Source: an uncultured Lachnospiraceae bacterium (GTDB lineage: Bacteria > Bacillota > Clostridia > Lachnospirales > Lachnospiraceae). From it: a DNA stretch of 43,686 nt. Under the pieces are notes generated by a model. It had not been told where the DNA came from. It searched no databases and saw only the letters and a program-made list of their open reading frames with translations. Below are positions 41,718 through 43,686 of this stretch, in pieces (positions within the stretch are counted from its first letter, which is position 1; every line of letters begins with the position of its first letter). The position numbers were made by a program, and so were the translations under genes. The stretch spans positions 1 to 43,686 of the forward strand of contig CANOFW010000027.1 in NCBI GenBank assembly GCA_947565425.1. The letters run 5' to 3'.

Positions 41718-41851
41718 ATTCGTTCAAAAGGTTTACATTGCAAAGCAATGTAAACAACATGCACAAAAATCACTCAGGGAAGCTAGCTTCCCAAGATAAT
41801 TTTTGTGCATTCTGTCTTTGCCGCATAAGCGGCAAGACCTTTTGAACGAAT
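41718..41851. repeat. 134-bp multi-branched inverted-repeat element
   Basis: The outer arms ATTCGTTCAAAAGG (41718-41731) and CCTTTTGAACGAAT (41838-41851) are perfect 14-base complements. Inside are three hairpins in series: TTTACATTGC/GCAATGTAAA (41732-41754); ATGCACAAAAAT/ATTTTTGTGCAT (41759-41810), which itself encloses the 16-base palindrome GGGAAGCTAGCTTCCC (41777-41792); and TTGCCGC/GCGGCAA (41818-41835). All stems are perfect. It has the form of a MITE-like mobile repeat or a structured RNA. No coding frame. Confidence 0.85.
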
Positions 41852-41936
41852 AAATTTACTTGCGCGAAAGCCCTACTTGGGGCAAAGAATTATTAGATCT
41901 GTGAACCGTTAGTTACAAAATGGTTAAACTCAAAAA

Positions 41937-41977
41937 ATACAAATTGTATATACATTTTAGAGAAAATATACTATAAT
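41937..41977 (+). promoter_or_regulatory. Promoter and operator-like palindrome before the kinase-like gene
   Basis: TATACA (41949-41954) and TATAAT (41972-41977) are 17 bases apart, 92 bases before the ATG at 42070. The palindrome ATACAA-A-TTGTAT (41937-41949) touches the -35, suggesting repressor control. An AAACTCAAAAA stretch upstream (41926-41936) also occurs at 34526-34536 near another promoter. Confidence 0.45.
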
Positions 41978-42069
41978 ATTATTAATCAAAGCGATTTCTT
42001 ATAAATGGAACGATGACTTCTCATATAAATGAATGAGGCGAAAAAAACTTGCAGAAAGGTGGTAATTTT

Positions 42070-42699
42070 ATGGGGAACTTTGTTATTACAATCGGTAGAG
42101 AATTTGGCAGCGGCGGTATGGATGTTGGACGAATGCTTTCCGAACGGCTGAATGTGAAATGCTATGATAAAGAATTATTATCTCTGGCGGCAAAAGAAAG
42201 CGGACTTTGCCAGGAAATTTTTGAAAATCATGACGAGAAGCCAACGAGCAGTTTTCTGTATTCCCTGGTAATGGACACATACTCTGTGAATGGATATACA
42301 TCAGCGCCATTTTTGGATATGCCGCTGAATCATAAAGTATTTCTTGCTCAATTTGAGGCAATCAAAAATCTTGCAGCCAAAGAATCCTGTATTATCGTCG
42401 GAAGATGCGCAGATTATGCGTTAGCGAATCATCCCGATTGTCTGAGCGTTTTTATTCACGCTGATTTGGATTTTCGTATCAATCATATCATGGAGAAGTT
42501 TGAAGTAACGAAAGAGAAAGCGGCTGAAATGATTCGCAAGACAGATAAAAAACGTGCCAGCTATTACAATTATTATTCCAGTAAAAAATGGGGCGACTCT
42601 AGAAGCTATCATTTGACGTTAGACAGCAGCCAGCTTGGTTTTGAAGGATGCTGTGATATGATTAGGTATTATATGGATTTAAAACATGGGAAAAATTAA
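42070..42699 (+). CDS. Cytidylate kinase-like family protein
   Basis: A 209-residue P-loop protein. The ATG at 42070 follows AAAGGTGG; the TTG at 42049 is unsupported. It begins 'MGNFVITIGREFGSGGMDVG', the degenerate P-loop of the cytidylate-kinase-like family (Cytidylate_kin2), in which the usual GKS is replaced. Also seen: 'LNVKCYDKELLSLAAKESGL', 'CIIVGRCADYAL', 'VFIHADLDFRINHIMEKF' and 'KTDKKRASYYNYYSSKKWGD'. Function unknown; true CMP kinase activity is doubtful. It stands alone, with its own promoter and a terminator. Confidence 0.85.
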   Translation: MGNFVITIGREFGSGGMDVGRMLSERLNVKCYDKELLSLAAKESGLCQEIFENHDEKPTSSFLYSLVMDTYSVNGYTSAPFLDMPLNHKVFLAQFEAIKNLAAKESCIIVGRCADYALANHPDCLSVFIHADLDFRINHIMEKFEVTKEKAAEMIRKTDKKRASYYNYYSSKKWGDSRSYHLTLDSSQLGFEGCCDMIRYYMDLKHGKN

Positions 42700-42720
42700 C
42701 TTGGAAAATTACTAAGCGAT

Positions 42721-42761
42721 AAGGCAGCATTTTCATTTGCGAAATGTTGCCTTACATTTTT
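42721..42761 (+). terminator. Intrinsic terminator of the kinase-like gene
   Basis: AAGGCAGCATTTTC (42721-42734) pairs with GAAATGTTGCCTT (42741-42753) with one bulge and one wobble. ACATTTTTGTTT follows as the T-rich tail. It is 21 bases after the stop codon. Confidence 0.8.
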
Positions 42762-42836
42762 GTTTAAAACTTTTTATCTAAAAATTATGACTTTATACAA
42801 GTAATAAAATATCTTTCGTACATATTGAAAAAGCCT

Positions 42837-42874
42837 ATATCAGTTCGTAAAATCAACATTTCGCGAACTGATAT
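42837..42874 (-). terminator. Inverted repeat, probable terminator of dtd
   Basis: ATATCAGTTCG (42837-42847) and CGAACTGATAT (42864-42874) form a perfect 11-bp stem with a 16-base loop. Read on the minus strand, AGGCTTTTTC follows, giving a terminator-like T run about 130 bases after the dtd stop codon. Confidence 0.5.
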
Positions 42875-42910
42875 GTGTAGACTCAAACATTGCTCTTTTC
42901 TATAACTAAT

Positions 42911-43004
42911 CTTGTAATAGGCATTGCTAAATACACTGTTATATTTAAAAACAATTCTTGTAATAGACATACCAAGTATATCTGTTATAACTTTAAGGAC
43001 AATT
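42911..43004. repeat. Two tandem imperfect direct repeats of about 47 bp beside dtd
   Basis: Unit one (42911-42956) and unit two (42957-43004) both start CTTGTAATAG-CAT and continue with a matching AA-TA-A segment, TGTTATA, TTTAA and a final ACAATT. They differ at scattered positions and one small indel. Unit two ends two bases before the dtd stop codon. The 306-base gap 42700-43005 holds no gene. Confidence 0.75.
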
Positions 43005-43005
43005 A

Positions 43006-43455
43006 TCAGAAAATCTCACTGGAATCGAGCATAATCGTAAATGGTCCGTCATTTAACAGGGAAATTTTCATATCTGCACCAAAGGAGCCTGTTTGAACGA
43101 TGGGAATTTGTTTCTTACATTCTGAGATAATATAATCATATAATTTTTCTGCAAGCGCTGGATTTCCCGCTTTGATAAACGAGGGACGATTGCCTTTTTT
43201 GCAATCAGCATACAATGTAAATTGTGAAATTAATAACAATTCGCCAGATACATCTGCCAAGGAAAGGTTTGTTTTACCATTTTCGTCTTCAAATATCCGC
43301 ATTCCCAATAATTTGCGTATCATTTTGTTTGCAATTTCTTGCGTATCTTCCTGACTGATACCGATAAATACCAAAAAGCCTTTACCAATTTGACCTATAA
43401 TCTTTGCCTCAGTTTCTACAGATGCATGCGTTACCCGTTGTATTAGAAACTTCAT
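43006..43455 (-). CDS. dtd: D-aminoacyl-tRNA deacylase Dtd
   Basis: A 149-residue enzyme that removes D-amino acids from tRNA. Seen: '[14 protein letters not shown]', '[15 protein letters not shown]', the catalytic signature '[20 protein letters not shown]' and the second motif '[12 protein letters not shown]', which with SQFTL forms the chiral pocket. The length is normal. The ATG overlaps the stop of the upstream plsC fragment (ATGA), so the two were translationally coupled. If plsC is cut by an insertion, dtd expression may have changed. Confidence 0.96.
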   Translation of the reverse strand: MKFLIQRVTHASVETEAKIIGQIGKGFLVFIGISQEDTQEIANKMIRKLLGMRIFEDENGKTNLSLADVSGELLLISQFTLYADCKKGNRPSFIKAGNPALAEKLYDYIISECKKQIPIVQTGSFGADMKISLLNDGPFTIMLDSSEIF

Positions 43456-43631
43456 ATATTCTCAATCACCTCACTAATTCTCGCTTGTACAATTCTGGCA
43501 ATTTCTATCGTTTTTAAATTCTTATATTCCTCATACAGTAACGGTTTTAAATAATGTACCTGAGTAGTTACTTTTCCAAGTGTGTAACTATTAAATACCT
43601 TATAGGAATCAATCAAGGCTACTGGTACAAT
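43452..43631 (-). pseudogene. plsC: C-terminal fragment of 1-acylglycerol-3-phosphate acyltransferase
   Basis: On the minus strand 59 codons read 'IVPVALIDSYKVFNSYTLGK', then 'VTTQVHYLKPLLYEEYKN', and end 'RISEVIENI' before a stop that overlaps the dtd start. This is the C-terminal end of a PlsC-type acyltransferase; 'PVALIDSYK' and 'VTTQVHYLKPL' are the recognisable parts. The catalytic H-X4-D region would lie beyond the window. Just upstream of the Ile codon the homology stops, and an in-frame TGA occurs 12 bases further. This fits disruption by an inserted element. It could also be a contig edge artefact. Confidence 0.7.
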
Positions 43632-43632
43632 G

Positions 43633-43686
43633 TGTAGTGGTCAAGCTTTTTTGTAACACTTGTGGCTAAAAATTTATTGGATTGTT
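43633..43686. mobile_element. Terminal part of a probable insertion sequence
   Basis: From 43633 the sequence begins TGTAGTGGTCAAGC, a TG-initiated end like those of IS3- or IS21-type elements, exactly where the plsC reading frame loses similarity. Only 54 bases are visible, with no transposase. The family is not determined. A repeat at this point would explain why the window stops here. Confidence 0.4.

Larger units (their letters stand above)
41628..42069. other. 442-base intergenic region
   Basis: No gene is seen. It holds, in order, a 90-base AT-rich stretch, the branched inverted-repeat element (41718-41851), a small hairpin GCCC-TACTTG-GGGC (about 41870-41883), an operator-like palindrome and a promoter ahead of the next gene. 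Confidence 0.7.

Noticed and set aside
3395-43686. Similarity between the 3405-3435 stretch (GTCAAG followed by T-rich sequence and GTGG) and the insertion-sequence end at 43633
   Set aside because: The shared bases are few and AT-rich; without more copies it cannot be separated from chance.

Overview
The window is a piece of a Gram-positive, spore-forming Clostridia chromosome, most likely a member of the Lachnospiraceae. The evidence is the moderate GC content, strong AGGAGG-type ribosome binding sites, sporulation genes (yqfC, yqfD, a SpoVB-type flippase), and two family-typical clusters: mutS-mutL-miaA and radC-mreBCD-PBP2-minCDE-rodA-mgsA. No species can be named from the sequence alone. 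No rRNA, tRNA or CRISPR array was seen.

Layout. (1) Bases 1 to about 3.4 kb are the right end of an integrative element: two small sigma-like regulators, a TnpW-like small protein and a large serine recombinase with its own promoter. (2) 3.5-5.4 kb holds a YbaK-type deacylase and pyrimidine-nucleoside phosphorylase. (3) 5.5-9.9 kb is the yqfC-yqfD-phoH-'yqfF'-ybeY run, in which the YqfF/PgpH-like membrane protein has lost its extracellular domain and most HD-domain metal ligands. (4) 10-14 kb holds a DUF3048 lipoprotein, a MOP flippase and two unrecognised proteins. (5) 14-24 kb holds two uncharacterised flavoproteins, then mutS, mutL, miaA and a YnbB-type PLP enzyme. (6) 24-34.5 kb is a long cell-shape and division operon: radC, mreB (divergent), mreC, mreD, an oversized PBP2, minC, minD, minE, rodA, mgsA and a D,D-carboxypeptidase. 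(7) 34.7-41.6 kb holds a small P-loop protein, a convergent DUF378 protein, a HlyD-like adaptor, ylmE, sepF, ylmH, aroB, lspA and an RluD-type synthase. (8) 41.6-43.7 kb holds a striking 134-bp branched inverted-repeat element, a cytidylate-kinase-like protein, a tandem repeat, dtd on the minus strand, and the C-terminal end of plsC cut off by what looks like an insertion-sequence terminus at the window edge.

Together the core genes serve cell elongation (MreBCD, PBP2, RodA), septum placement (MinCDE, SepF), mismatch repair and translation fidelity (MutSL, MiaA, YbaK, Dtd, YbeY, RluD, YlmH), and sporulation. The most unusual items are the 41718-41851 branched element, a second nested inverted repeat at 35121-35214, the degenerate HD membrane protein with a 30-bp tandem repeat, the roughly 240-residue insertion in PBP2, the altered nucleotide-binding motifs of MreB, the small P-loop protein at 34681, and the two mobile-element edges that bound the window. 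Start codons were re-chosen from ribosome-binding-site spacing for several genes, as explained in each entry.
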